Assembly (NCBI GenBank): GCA_027946375.1 | Contig: JAPEUT010000098.1 | Span: 22,854 to 86,853, forward strand | Origin: Neodidymelliopsis sp. IMI 364377 | Taxonomy: Eukaryota > Ascomycota > Dothideomycetes > Pleosporales > Didymellaceae | Reading direction: 5' to 3' | DNA length: 64,000 nucleotides | Shown here: positions 10,750 to 23,094 of the stretch, one piece after another | How the letters are laid out: every line of letters begins with the position of its first letter | Numbering within the stretch: the first letter of the stretch is position 1 | The notes under the pieces: generated by a model | The model's database searches: none | Seen by the model: the letters and a program-made list of their open reading frames with translations, nothing else | Told to the model about the DNA's origin: nothing | Made by a program: the position numbers and the translations under genes

Positions 10750-13459
10750 GTGGGTGCATATTTGATTATTGGATCGGCGTTCTTGGATTCTGGATACCGA
10801 CGGGGTTTCATCATTGATATGGGCATTGGGTATGGCGTTTTCATACGCATCTTGTCTTTCTTTATCTCCTTCTCACCTTCTAGACTACCACGGCTCGTCG
10901 GATGTCTCCTTATCCTGTGGTTCCAAGCCGGCAGACACTTTTGAAGCAGACTCCCGCGTCTTCCAACCCCACTTTGACTCGCCTGCGGGCTTGAGTTGGT
11001 GTGCAAGGAGTGATACGGTCGAGATTGCTGGGAAGTGGGTGCTGCTGCTGGAAGACCGGGGATGAGTGGTTATTCGAAGTACTGTGGGAATGCAGATTAT
11101 AAGGAGTTGATAGGGTAAGACTTGAACTTAAAGTTTACTTCACATATCTCGGGCTTTGAAGTGACTCGGCGTTGGTGTACGACCTTCTTCCTAGAACATG
11201 GAATACAACTATTGCAAGCTTCACACGCTGGTTTCGTTAAATGTTTCGTAAGCTTCTTGACCAATCCTCCAGCAATTCCTGGTTTACAAGAATTGACAGA
11301 ATATCGAACGAACTGGGGCATTAAGGCAACAGCTTTGCACATGGAGCTTGTATTTCTGGGCTTTGAACAAACAGGAACAGAGCATAGGTACTGTTCTTTT
11401 CCATCGCGTTTTAGATATCGAAGATGTACGCTTCGTGCAAAGAGGAGACATGAACAACTTAGCTCTACACTTTTTTTCTTTAAACATAGGCTACAAGAGC
11501 ATAGGGAAAGGTCGTGTGCTTCATAGCAAACGAGTTGGACATGTAATCAATAGCTTTAGGTTTTTAGTGGACAGGGAGTAAGACAGACCTGATCATCTTT
11601 GTGTTTGGTACTAGGCTTTGAGACGTGTAATGTCTTTGGAGAAAAAGAGGACATGAAATCTCTTTCCAAACTCTTTTCTGTGTAAGCATAAAAACCCAGA
11701 TGTGATCCTCAAGATGCCAAAGAGATCCTTTCACAGAAATTGGCGCACATGTTGTTGAATTCCTCTTGTTCCGGAAAGCCAAAACGTCAACCCAGTCTTT
11801 GTGTGTTTGTGGCCTTGAGGATTTTCCGTATGTGAGCGAATAGGAGAGGAATTAGACTTTTTGAAACGCTGGAGAAGGTCTTTTCCCAAAAGACAGAGAA
11901 CATCAGTTGGCTTTGAATACATTTTAAGAAGCAAGAGCATGCATACGCGAACAATCTATTTTGAAGGTTTGGACCTTGTAAATAATAGTAGAAGAGGAAG
12001 GCAAGACGGTAAAAGTCTTGTGCTAGTGATCTTGAGTAACGAACAACAGCGAAAGGGCATATAGCTTAACTTTGTCATTTTCGGCAGAATCATCAAGCGC
12101 CTCCTTTGTGATTTTCTGTGCTTTGCGAGGATTCCGAGTTTTCCAGAGAGAGGAGAGCAAGAACACATCGTGGTAGTCAAATATTCTCAAGAAGTAAAAG
12201 GCATATGCGTGCGGCCTGCTATTTCTGGGTTTCGAATCTCTCCAATAGTGGAGAGAGAAGAACAAGGTCATATGAGTGGAGTCTTGTAACAAAATATTCT
12301 TGAGAACGAACAGCAGATGAGAACACGCATATTTCAGTCGTGGTCTTGTGCTGGACCATGCATTCCCACTTTGGTCTGTTTGAATATGTCGACGCACAAA
12401 CTGAATAGCTGGAGACGGAACACACATATGCCTTTTGTACTTCTTCTAGGGAAACAGGAACGCCAAGACGAAGACATGCAACAGTTCGCGACCCTTTTCG
12501 ATAACCGTGGAGACGTTGGTGTGAGCTGTGCGTACAATATGGACAGTACTTTTGAGATTTTGAATCAATGTTCAGGGCATATTCGCAACCTACGAAGTGC
12601 TGGAAGAGAAGGTATATGTGAAGCTTAAGACAAGGACCTGCGATATGCTACTAGGGGTGCTAGGACCGGCTTGTTTTATCCGGCTTTCCATGCACTGTGC
12701 GAGCGTTGGTACCGAAGCGCGATCCTTCATCACGAAAAATATGGGCTGCAAGCCCAATTGACGATTTTCTCTGCATGATCGACCGCGATGACTGTGAGCA
12801 ACGTTGGGCGAGGCTGGTGAGAACTGGGTCGTGATGGGGCGGCCCTGCGGCTAGAAGGTGCACTAGCGCGCTGCAGCCAACGTTCGGTCGCACCTTCTGC
12901 GATTGGCGCACCCGCCACAGTTCGCGTCGGCGCATGTTTACCCTCGCGTCTCTCGCGTGGCGGTACATGCTTCGCATGACGCGGGTGAGCAAGCGAAATT
13001 TTACGTCGCAAGACACAACGTGCTCGCCAGGAGCGCAGCGCGTCACACATGGCGGTCAACCTATGACGCTGCGTCTGGCTCTATGATGTCGGTGTGCGGA
13101 GCAGTAATTAATGGGATGGGCCCCCCTGTTGGTGCAGCTAAGGCTACAAGTGGACCCTTCAATTCGCGAATGGGCGACCAGCTACGCTAAGCTAACGGCG
13201 ACCTCCTGATGCTCCTTTCTGATTGTCGAGGCCGTGTGCTGCTCGGCGCCTCTTCTGTCTCTGTCGTCTGCGTGCAGTCGCTCCTCATTACTTCCACTTA
13301 GAGTGCAGAGAGCTTTTCGTAGCGCGTTTCATTGTGCATTACCCTCACAGACCCCCCGGTATCCACTCGTAACCGCCGATTCGAAACACACTCGACGCCA
13401 GCCCGTTCACTCATATTGACCAGTTCGAGACTGGATGCTTGCCCCATAACGCCCACGCG
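10750..13459. other. Gene-free region between Ppc89-like and TBC genes
   Basis: A 2.7-kb stretch without a convincing gene. Small ORFs on both strands have no domain and conflicting frames. It contains the degenerate repeat block listed separately (about 11340-12640). Its last 800 bases are GC-richer and probably hold the promoter and leader of the TBC gene. Confidence 0.5.
11340..12640. repeat. Degenerate, purine-skewed repeat block
   Basis: Diverged copies of the same words recur in one orientation. TATTTCTGGGCTTTGAA at about 11350 matches TATTTCTGGGTTTCGAA at about 12220. A unit of the type TATTCTtgAGAA..AA.AGcATATgCGTG recurs near 11925, 12030, 12183 and 12295. Each is preceded by Gly/Glu-codon-like GGAGAGAGAGAACA text, and spacing is irregular (about 100-150 nt). 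No terminal repeats or transposase-like ORF are visible. It may be a decayed minisatellite or an old duplicated fragment. Copy boundaries were judged by eye. Confidence 0.4.
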
Positions 13460-16400
13460 ATGACGGAGGCGACAGCCACCATGGACGTCGAGAGCAGTGT
13501 CACAACTCCCACCATCGAGGAACCGCGACCTCCCAGGACTCATGTTGATAGCACGCCGCTGCCGACTGACTCCATGGTCACCGTACCACTGTCCGAGGCA
13601 GGCACGAACGACGACGATGTGCGAGAGTCGATAATACGGCCAGAGATTATAGTCGAAGAAAGGAGAATGTCCTCACGACCAAGCTCAGACGAAATCCACA
13701 AGGCGTTTGGCTGCCGTGCAAGTCAAGCCAGTGTTCAAGCACCAACTTCCACCAGCCCCACTGTGTCCGTACACGATGTCGACGCAACGGAAACGCCCAA
13801 GTCGACACGGTCGAGAAGCGGTAGCGACAGCTCAGGAGACGCCAAGGTAGACTGGGCTGAGCTGGAGAAGAAGGAGACGCAGCAGTCCCACGAGGGCCAG
13901 GATGATGTAGGCTCTACCTGCCACTGCCACACTCCGCATGCTAATACTTGCAGGCCATGGCATTGCTACTCGCACGCCTCGAGCAAGAGAACAACGCCCT
14001 GATGTCAGACTCCAAAGCAGGCATGAAGCCATCCATAAAGAGTGCTCGCGCGCGCAGCCAGTCTCGTCCACCGTCTTTCCAGCAGCTCAAGCGTCTTGTT
14101 CAAAACGATGCCTCTGATGTTCGATTCTCTCAATTACCCTCACCACCACCAATGACCGAGCTCGAGTTCTGGGCAGCGCTTGTCCGCGACTACCCACAGG
14201 TGGTTCAACGATTGCCGACACTGTGTCTAAACAAAATCCGTGGTGGTATTCCTGCACCGCTGCGTGGTGTCGTCTGGCAGAGTGCATCTGGAGCTCGTGA
14301 CAAACTTATCGAAGACCAGTACGACTCGTTGTGTGGAGAGTCGAGTCCTTATGAGAATATCATCAACAAGGACCTTGGCCGAAGTTTTCCTGGTGTTGAA
14401 ATGTTCAAGGACCCTGAGGGTGAGGGCCAGAAGATGTTAGGCCGTGTGTTGAAGTGCTTCAGCTTGTACGACAATAAGATAGGGTACTGCCAGGGTCTGG
14501 GCTTCCTCGTTGGTCCACTACTGATGCAGATGGGCGACAAGGAGGCTTTTTGCGTACTCGTTAGGTGCGTTAGTCTCGTCGAGATTTTGTGCAATTACTA
14601 ACATCGAATAGGCTTATGGAAGACTACGACCTGCGTTCTTGCTTCCTTCCAGACCTCTCGGGATTGCACCTTCGCATCTTTCAGTTCCAGAAACTACTCA
14701 ACCAGCACATGCCAGAGCTCTCGCTGCATCTTGAGGAGATGCAGATCGAATCTGCTTACCTGTCCCAATGGTTTCTGTCGTTTTTCGCTGTTACATGCCC
14801 ACTGCCTATGCTCTTCCGGATTTACGACGTACTCTTCGCTGAAGGCGCCTCCGAAACCATCATGCGGGTTGCTCTCGCGCTTATGAAGAGAAACGAGGCG
14901 AAGTTGCTCTCACTCACCGAATTCGAAGATGTAATGCAGCTACTCCTAGGACGTCAACTCTGGGATCCGTACGGCCGAAACGCGCACTCCGCAGACGAAC
15001 TGGTCAGCGACTTCGTCTCCTTTACCAACGATGTCACGCGAGAGAAATTGCAGGGATTAGAACAGCAGTACAAGGAAGCGCAGGAGAAGGATTCGGCTAA
15101 GCAGCAAGTCCAGAAATCCGCTACATCCTTTCTAGGCCGGTTGTGGGGCCCTTCTAATTCGTCCACAAAGTCCGTGTCGCTCAGCCCGGGCCTATCTGCG
15201 CCTTCACGTCCGGTCAGCTTCCTAAGAAGGACACCTTCGAAACAAAGCCTTGCTTCCACTCTCAATTCTACTGCTGAGTCCGACACTTCTGCAACCACAC
15301 AAAGCACGGCTTTGACAGATATCTCTCGTGCCTCCCATAGCGACGCCATGTCTATGAAATCAGGGCACGCATCGGTTGCCATGAGCATTTCGGCGAAGGA
15401 CAGAGATCTGCACTATCAAATTGAGCAACTTCTTATGTCCGTTAGCCAGCTCCAGCGGCAGAACAGTGAGCTGGAGGCTGCGCTCCAGAAGCAGCGCGAA
15501 GACCGAAAGGAAGACCACCGCGTTGTCAGGACTGTCGTTGACAAAATCCGAAAGAAGAACTCCACCCTCTCAGCACCCTCAACTCGAGCGTCAAGACGAA
15601 GGACTACCATCACGGCCGCTCCAGACCTCTCGACAAACGACGAATCATCGATAGAGTTATCGAGTGAAAGTACAGAACTAGTGGAAGCACTCGAGAATCA
15701 GTTCCCTATAGTGCAGACACATCATCGCGCATCTTCAATGTTCGAAACAAAGCAGCTCCTTCGTGAGAACTTGTCAAGGACTAAAGACCAGTTGACATCG
15801 GAATCATCACGAGCACAGGCCCTTGCTCGTGAGTTGAATGATCGTCAAGCTGAGCTTCAAATCGCACGGGATGCACTGAAGGACACTCGAAACCGTCTTG
15901 CAGACTCTTACAATCAGAACCAGAGGCAGGAAAAGACAATTAATGAATTACGACAAAACGCACGCAAGACATCTGCGGCGGCAAGCTGGATCAGTGCGGA
16001 CGACACATCACCAAACACCACACCAACGCTGAGTCGAAGTACGACGTCGGAGAGCGTAACGAGTGGGCTGAGAGAACTCCGTCTCGGCCGCACTGCGTCC
16101 CAGAAATCAAGTCGTGAACATCCGCCGTCCCTCACCTTCAACAAGCGCTCCTCATCACTTGCCATGCAACCCGTTCTTGCCAACGATAACAATGCACCGG
16201 CTGATAATGAGCAATTGCTCTTGGAGCTTGTTAACGCAAAGACTGCGGAAGCTGTTGCGCGACAAGAACTCGAGGAGATGAAGGCCAAGTTCGAGGGCTT
16301 AAAGAGATCCATGAGCGGGCAGCAGATGAACGCAAGTGCTACAGCGAGCCCAATAGTAACACCTACGCCGACACCAGCTGCTGTGCCTGAGTCAAAGAAG

Positions 16401-16478
16401 GAGACTGCTGCTGCTGGTGGTTGGACGTGGGGAGGGTGGAAGCGGACGGTTAGCACGACGAATGCCAGCCTTACATAA
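13460..16478 (+). CDS. TBC-domain Rab GTPase-activating protein (Gyp5-like)
   Basis: Three exons: 13460-13906, 13954-14564 and 14612-16478, with two 47-nt introns, give 974 residues. After a disordered acidic N-terminus, the TBC domain (about residues 245-460) starts at GIPAPLRGVVWQ. It has the arginine-finger motif INKDLGR (IxxDxxR) and the glutamine-finger motif YCQG, so dual-finger GAP activity toward a Rab-family GTPase is expected. A Ser/Thr-rich linker and two coiled-coil stretches (IEQLLMSVSQLQRQNSELEA; later KTAEAVARQELEEMKAKFEG) fill the C-terminus. Yeast Gyp5/Gyl1 and animal EVI5 share this TBC-plus-coiled-coil layout and act in vesicle transport. The ATG at 13481 (ACCATGG) is an alternative start seven residues downstream. 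Confidence 0.92.
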
Positions 16479-17952
16479 GGCGAATGCAATTTTCGAGAGA
16501 TGTACAATATTCTTGTGTAACGACACATAAAGCATCGTGGAGCACATAGTAAGAAGAAGATGTAGGCACTGGTTGCCACCACTGTTTTGGATGTATGAAG
16601 ATACCTTGCGCTATATACGGCATGCATTGCGACGCTTCTCCTGCTAAGGTATGGTTGAGAGCATAATTATATCATTCTTGGATCGAACGAATAGAGTCTT
16701 TATATTGCAATCTACAGCACTTCGACTTTACTCTCGATTTCAGTCACAGTTGGACTTACGGGCCGCATGTGGGCTTTTGACTCAAGTTGTTGCATCTTGT
16801 TGTTTCAAAGTGGCTGCACGGCAGATCTAATCACTTCCGCTTCCGATTCCGACATTGTGCTCCAGATTTTCCTCAGATCGAGGGAGCTGCAAGAAGTCGC
16901 GTCAAATAGGGACTAGAGAAGCAGAGACCAGCCAAACCGATAAGCACTAAATCCACACGCGGCAAGTCGTAGTCGTCACAGTTTGCTAAGAAACCTCCTA
17001 GTGAAGTGTCAGACTGCCCCAGAACGTTAGTAAGTTATTCTCACGTGCATGAATACCGAGCACCGAGGATATCTCCACGTTGTCACAACGTGACTTCAAC
17101 CCCTGGTTTGAGTCCATCGTCAGCCCAAGGTTCTGGCCCTTGGTGTCGAAACCCCCCAGATTTCCCCACAATGCGCTAGCACTCATTAGCGTGGCCCGGC
17201 AGTTGTGTTGTATCAGCCTTCTGTGACCTTCACGGTGCGCCACGGCAAGGTTTTCAACATCTGTATCGAGCGAACCGGGTGACATGGCGGCTCGATAGAC
17301 AGGCATGAAACTACACCGAATGCCTGAGAGCATCTGCCGTATCGACAACCGCACCGAACCCCGCGTTATCAGCCTCGATAGATGGCGATCGTGGAGTATT
17401 GTTCACATGGATCTGTCCCGCTCCTACAGGGGTGACGATGGCTCTGGTAGATACAAGGATTCCGACTGGCTAGCGAGGCACCTCTGATGTTGCGAAATAC
17501 CAGGAGGTGCAAGGGACATGCAGATGTCAAATATTTGATCTGCATCCGCTTGTCACCACTGCGCACGCCTGAACGATAAACCGGTCTCTGTAGATAGAGA
17601 TATTTCTCCATGGTTCTTTTGCTTTACTACTTGAACAAAACTCCAGCTTTGATTCGGACCGTGGAATAGATCAGTCACATTATCATCAACTGCCGAAGCG
17701 TTGTCCATTGGACGGCACTATCTCTCCGACGCCTAACTTTGTGGCTGAACCTGTGCCGTAGCTCATTGTCGTAGCCTGAATTTTCCCGCATTAACTGCAA
17801 GCGCGGAACCAAAGTCCATTCAGGACGACGACTACTAAATCATCGCGAGAAGCTCGTAGTACAAGTACCTGCTCACCCGTCTGTTGTAACCTGAGGTGAT
17901 TGTGCAACAGTGATCCGAACTTTATACAGGAGCAGAGAACAAAAACGCCACC
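16479..17952. other. Intergenic region
   Basis: A 1.5-kb region between the TBC and MFS genes. The short ORFs have no recognisable domain. Nothing else was identified beyond the likely MFS promoter; the sequence before the start is A-rich. Confidence 0.4.
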
Positions 17953-19847
17953 ATGGCGTCTAAAGATTACACTGAAGATGTATGCCTACCCTTGCGTATC
18001 TCAAAGACATCAAACTGAAGCCACACAGGAACGACGCCAGCTCGAACATGAGCTCAACGTTGAGATCTTACCTGGTACCGAGATCATGGCCGATGTTGGG
18101 AGTCACCACTTCGTCAAAGGCTCCCATCGAGACGTCCTTGTCCCACAACCTTCAGATAACCCACACGACCCTTTGAACTGGAGCACGTGGTGGAAGACGG
18201 CGTGTATCCTGTCCACAGCCATGGTAACGTTCACGCAAGGCTTTGGTCCGCTTGCACTTTCACCTATGTTTCCGGCTTTGATGGAAGCATTTCAGTGCGA
18301 TCTTGCGGCGGCTATTCAGTTCACAGGCGTGTGTATCCTGGTGTTGGGGTTCAGCAACTTCATTTGGTCAGTATTGTATAAACCGCACGAGTTGCTATAC
18401 TGACATGCTCTAGGGTCCCAATCAGTACCTCTTTCGGTCGTCGACCTGTGTACCTGCTTAGCCAGCTTATCAACTTCGGTACCAGTATCTGGCGTGCCAA
18501 AGCCAACTCTTACGGTTCCTTCATGGGCGCATGTATCGTCAATGGCATTGGCGCTGGTCCTGCTGAGACCATCATGCCCGAGGTCATTGCCGACATCTTC
18601 TTTCTGCACGACCGCGGCAAGTGGAATACACTATACTGGGTTGTATATATGGTCAGTTGCCTAGCAAACTAATGTCCAGGCCTAACTAATCGCTTTTGCA
18701 GGGTTCGCTAATGGTCGGACCTATTGTCTCTGGCTCGATGACAGAGGGACTCGGCTTCCGTAGCTTCTGGTGGCTCAACACCGGACTAATTGGCGTCTCA
18801 TTCCTTATGGTCGTCTTCATGTTCCCAGAGACCAGGTTCAAACGCGAAGATCCCTCGACGGTTCCTACGAAACAGGTCCACCCAGCCTCGCTCGACGAAA
18901 AGATCCAAGCCACGACCATGGAAAACACTGCTAGCTCAGATGATGGTGAGATTCGCCACGTTGCGACCACGTCATCTGTCCTCCCCGGCTCCAACGATCT
19001 TGCCTACACCGAGACCGCAGCCCGCGACCCCTTTCTTGGCGTTGGCAGTCCAGGCAAATGGCAATGGCGCTTCTTTCAGTCAAATCCTCATCCCTTCCGC
19101 TCCATCTTCCTTGACCTTTGGATCCCATGGAAACTGTTCGCTTTTCCCATCGTCGAGTTTGCTGCCTTCGTCGTCTCCTGGAGCTGCTCTTCTTTCCTGA
19201 CTATCAACTTGACCCAATCCCAGGTCCTGTCTCTACCACCTTACAACTTCCGCCCTGCAACTGTGGGCTTCACCAACTTTGCTATCATGGTCGGCGCGCT
19301 CATTGGCCTATTCACAAGTGGTCCTCTATCCGACTGGGTCGCAGCAAGAGGAACCAGGAAGAACAGTGGAGTGCGGGAGCCAGAGATGAGACTTCCTGCT
19401 ATGATTCCCTACGTGATAATTATGTTTATTGGGAACATAGTGGTGGCTGTGGGTTACGAGCGTAAATGGCCCTGGGAGGCTATCGTCCTCATCGGATACA
19501 CGTGCGCAGGCATCCAGGTTGCGGCGCTACCGGGCATCGTGAGCACATACGCTGTCGACTCATACAAACCTGTAGCAGGCAGTTTGTTCGTGGCTGTCAC
19601 AGTAAACAAGAACGTGTGGGGATACGGGTTTGGAAAGTTCATCACTCCATGGAGTATGGAAGCTGGGTAAGTCATGATGTTCAATCATTGGTGGAAAGGA
19701 ATCGACTAACAAGTGAACAGATTCATTCCACCAATCATGACAAACGCCAGCCTGGTACTGGTTTGGTGCCTGTTTGGTGTTCTGTTCTGGTACATGGGTA
19801 AGACGTTTAGGAGATGGACCAAGAACAGCAGTGTGCATCAGCTTTGA
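17953..19847 (+). CDS. Major facilitator superfamily transporter (DHA1-type)
   Basis: Five exons: 17953-17979, 18029-18366, 18414-18651, 18702-19666 and 19721-19847, giving 564 residues; all four introns are 47-54 nt. The start is in a strong context (CCACCATGGCG). The cytosolic N-terminus leads into the PHDPLNWS motif typical of fungal DHA1/Hol1-like permeases just before TM1. The loop 2-3 signature is FGRRPVY, restored by splicing at TGG|GTC. About 12 hydrophobic segments are visible, with a long charged central loop after PETRFKRE. It probably exports or imports a small organic compound at the plasma membrane by proton antiport or symport; the substrate cannot be read from sequence. The neighbours give no pathway hint. 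Confidence 0.9.
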
Positions 19848-20415
19848 ATTGTCTTGGGAAATTCGGCTTGCTGGTAGCGTGAACGGCAGACAATGCATTA
19901 CCTTGATCGTTTGAGCATGATATACAATCAGACTGCATACGTCAACCATCAATTTTGAAGTAACGAGAGGCCTTACGAGACTTGTTTCATGTCAACAGCT
20001 CGCAGCGTGATGAGGGGCTCCCTGGCTCGGCAAAAGCCTTTTCCTCTTATACAATATGATAGTGATTATTTTTAACAAGACAACGGTGATACTAACCCTC
20101 AGTATTAGGGTTTGTGGGTTAGATAGCGACCTGAACCGTGGTTTGAATCTTGTATGAAGCCGCCATCACCAACGTCCAATCGCATTATGCAACGATAGGT
20201 TGAGAGTATTGTAAAAACTTGCAAATGCCAAATTTCATGTACCACGGTTCTATCACGATGAGTTTTTGTGATTGATATAAAGCTTTTTGTGTTCCTCTCC
20301 CTCTTACCATCTCTCGCACAAAGCAAAAGAAACTACTTACACCTTCTCAAACATCCCAAACTGAAACTACAAATCACCTTGGTCCATCTCAGGATCAAGA
20401 TCCAAAGCTACCAAA
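19848..20415. other. Intergenic region
   Basis: 3' flank of the transporter and leader of the following small gene. The leader just before 20416 is C/A-rich. No other feature recognised. Confidence 0.4.
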
Positions 20416-21021
20416 ATGCACACTCCTCACCACCACAAGTCCACCTCAGGTCTGCCCCACAGCACCACTTCGTCGTCCACCAACGGAGCATCCATCGTCC
20501 TATTAGGCACATTTGTCTCTTTCCTCGCCTTCCTCCTTATCTGCGTCATCGCCAACTACATGATCCGTACTTACGACAACTACAACAACGGCCCTAATAT
20601 TGAGCGTGACCTCGAGACCGGCCGACCACTCCTCAGCGAGGAAAACCTGAGAACGTATCAAGCTACTGCTTCATCGTCTCATGAGCTGATCGTTCGTGAC
20701 CGGCACACACGTCGCGTTGAAAGGCAAGAGAGGTTCCAAGATACGGTGGCTTCAATGTATCAGATGTCGGTTAGGGCATTTGAGACTGAGGGAAGCGAAG
20801 AGAGTAACAGCTCGGACGAGGGAGGTGAGGGTAGGGATAAACAACAGTCTGAAAGAGTGACCGAGGAGCATGCGGGCGAGTCGAGTGAGAGTGACAGTAG
20901 CGAGAGCGAGGACAGTTACGAGGAGGAAGGTATTGAGGAGCAGGGACAAGAGGGGATTGCTGCGGTGCCAAAGCCGACTGTTCTGCCGAAGAGAGTCTCT
21001 ATTCTGAGGAGTCTTGGATAG
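20416..21021 (+). CDS. Small single-pass membrane protein, uncharacterised
   Basis: An intronless 201-residue ORF with a good start (CCAAAATGC). The N-terminus is His/Ser/Thr-rich. One strong hydrophobic segment (around IVLLGTFVSFLAFLLICVIA, residues about 30-50) is followed by a basic/aromatic patch. A long hydrophilic tail follows with an acidic Ser/Glu/Asp-rich stretch (residues about 120-180) and a basic end (PKRVSILRSLG). No family is recognised. The topology suggests a type II or III single-pass protein with an acidic cytosolic or lumenal tail. It is probably a real gene given codon use and the membrane-segment architecture. Confidence 0.65.
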   Translation: MHTPHHHKSTSGLPHSTTSSSTNGASIVLLGTFVSFLAFLLICVIANYMIRTYDNYNNGPNIERDLETGRPLLSEENLRTYQATASSSHELIVRDRHTRRVERQERFQDTVASMYQMSVRAFETEGSEESNSSDEGGEGRDKQQSERVTEEHAGESSESDSSESEDSYEEEGIEEQGQEGIAAVPKPTVLPKRVSILRSLG

Positions 21022-21257
21022 TGAACTAGGGACTGAGGCACGTTTGACGAATGACTGGGGGTTTCTCTGTTGTGTTGATGTTTGAAGTACGTCAGCGCAG
21101 GTGTGCGACTGGAGTTTCCGTTACTGTTTTGCGTTCTCTGAATTGTAACTAGTTGATGTCTACCAGGCGAGTTAAAGGCTTCCTTTTCATGTCACAACTT
21201 TCCGAAAGGTACCGTAAAACTCCATTTCCATTCCACAGCAAGCCAAACACAAATAAC

Positions 21258-23094
21258 TTATGCATGCCCCCTCGGATGGAATTGTAGTTGTAGTGGGGGA
21301 AGCGTGACCGTGAAAGTGTCTAGCATTTCCTTGTCGAAGCTCTCACCAGTCTCGCCTGGTGCAAACGAGATATCAAAGTTCTGCACAATAGTCGACAGTG
21401 CTATGCGTAGGCTCATTTGCGCGAGGTTTTTGCCAGGGCAGCTGTAAGCACCAAGTGAGAAAGGCAAGTACGGTGCGTGATCTGTTCCTAGCTCGGTTCG
21501 CCTCTCGCCAAACCGCTCGGGGATGAAGTTTTCAGCATCTTGCCACCACCTGGGATCTCGGTGAATAAGTGATACCGGTATCAGTACGTTGGTGTTGCCA
21601 GGTATGAATACCTCGTCAATTTGGACTCCCTTGGTGGGTCTCTCACGAGGCCCTCCTGTCAGAAGTGCAGGGCGCAGGCGCAGCGTCTCGCTAATCCAGT
21701 CGTCAAGATACGTAACGCTTTTGGCTTTCTCGTAGGTCCAAGCGTTGCTGCCCTCAATAGTCTGGTCGAGCAGAGACTGCAGCTTCTTCTGCTTTTTAGG
21801 ACACTTGGCCAGATAATAGAGAGCACCAGCGAGCGTGGTCGCAGTTGTTTCACTAGGGCGGCACATCAATATCATCAAAAAGAATCAGGCTTGAGCTTAT
21901 CTTACCTTCCAGCGATAATCACTACTCTCGTATCGTCTTCTAGTGCTTCAGGTGATGGCGAAGCAGACGCATCTTTGTCCTTGACAGCTTTCAGAAGCCA
22001 AGATATTATGTCCCGGGGGTACTGCTCCTTGGCCCATGTTTTGTTCTTGGCTTGAATCTCATTCGAGCAGAAAGCGAAAAAGCTTGAGTAACCAGCCGCA
22101 GCACCAGGAATTGAACTGAGTATGTTCAACAACCATGGAACGGTACTCAAGACACCAAGCATCGTCATATGGTCATGAACACCCTTAATCGCAGGATGCT
22201 CTTGTCCACTGGACAAGTTGTTGAAGTCCTTACCCAGACCGACCTCACCCATGACATCGAAGGAGTAGTACATGCTCCAGGCGGAAACATCAAAGGAAGC
22301 CGAAGACTGACGAAGCTGCCTGATGAAAGCATCGGCCTTGGCTTTGATGCGTGGTTCGTATGTTGCGAGAGCTTTCATAGAGAATCCTCGATCCCAAGCT
22401 CGACGACGTTGCTTGTGTGATTCGTGATCGCGAGTCATGTGTATTGACGTTTTCTTCGAGTCATTTCCTGTCTGACCATACCACGTCGACTTGCGCATCT
22501 CTGAATTCGGTCCGTAGATTAACGGCACTGCCGACTTTCGAAGAACAGATATCTCCCGAGGCCCTTACAAAGCGTCAATAAACCCCAATCGGATACATTC
22601 CAATCAAACTCACCAGTCCGTACAAAGTCACCATACTGGGCGTGGACCTTGTCGAGTTCCTTGAAGTATTGTACGTCCTTAGCGCTGAGATATGCTGCAT
22701 AGAACCGACTGATTTTGGCGGGCAAAGGGCCTGGAAATTTGCGACATCTGTGGAACACTACACGATAGATGGCTATGCTGAGCAGTACCGTAGTATTAAA
22801 ACTTGAGGCAAAGACCGTCGCTTGCAACACAGCGCTGCCGAAAGTCTGTCCTTCGAACTGAATGAATGCATAGATCAGACCCAGGATCGAAGCTGATGAA
22901 AGCGCCACGAAATGGTACATGTATAGTTCAAATTCGACATTTCTGGCTGCTTGGTGGAAAAGAACACCGAATAGTGCAGCACTGTAAGCAGTGGTGCTTG
23001 CGTCGTGGAAGAGTGAATGAAAACTGACAGACATTGCCTCAATCGTGTCACCAAAGTGAACGAATATCAACGATGACAACGAAGCAGCGTACAT
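21258..23094 (-). CDS. Cytochrome P450 monooxygenase
   Basis: Three exons on the minus strand (23094-22614, 22563-21906, 21852-21258) with introns of 50 and 53 nt give 577 residues. Splicing restores FVRTGPREISVLR and the I-helix AGSETTATT. Also present are the ExxR pair in ETLRLRP, PERF, and the haem-binding loop FSLGAYSCPG with its cysteine ligand, so the enzyme looks intact. The N-terminus has several hydrophobic segments within the first 115 residues rather than the usual single anchor, as in some fungal secondary-metabolism P450s, then the Pro-rich hinge KFPGPLPAK. It would act in the ER membrane with a P450 reductase. No polyketide, peptide or terpene synthase lies nearby, so the substrate is unknown. 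The start is the first ATG of the open frame. Confidence 0.92.

Noticed and set aside
11122..11526. 134-residue plus-strand ORF in the gene desert
   Set aside because: No domain, composition unlike neighbouring genes, lies over the degenerate repeat.
17953..23094. MFS transporter plus P450 as part of a secondary-metabolite cluster
   Set aside because: No backbone synthase, no tailoring set and housekeeping genes on both sides; proximity alone is not enough.
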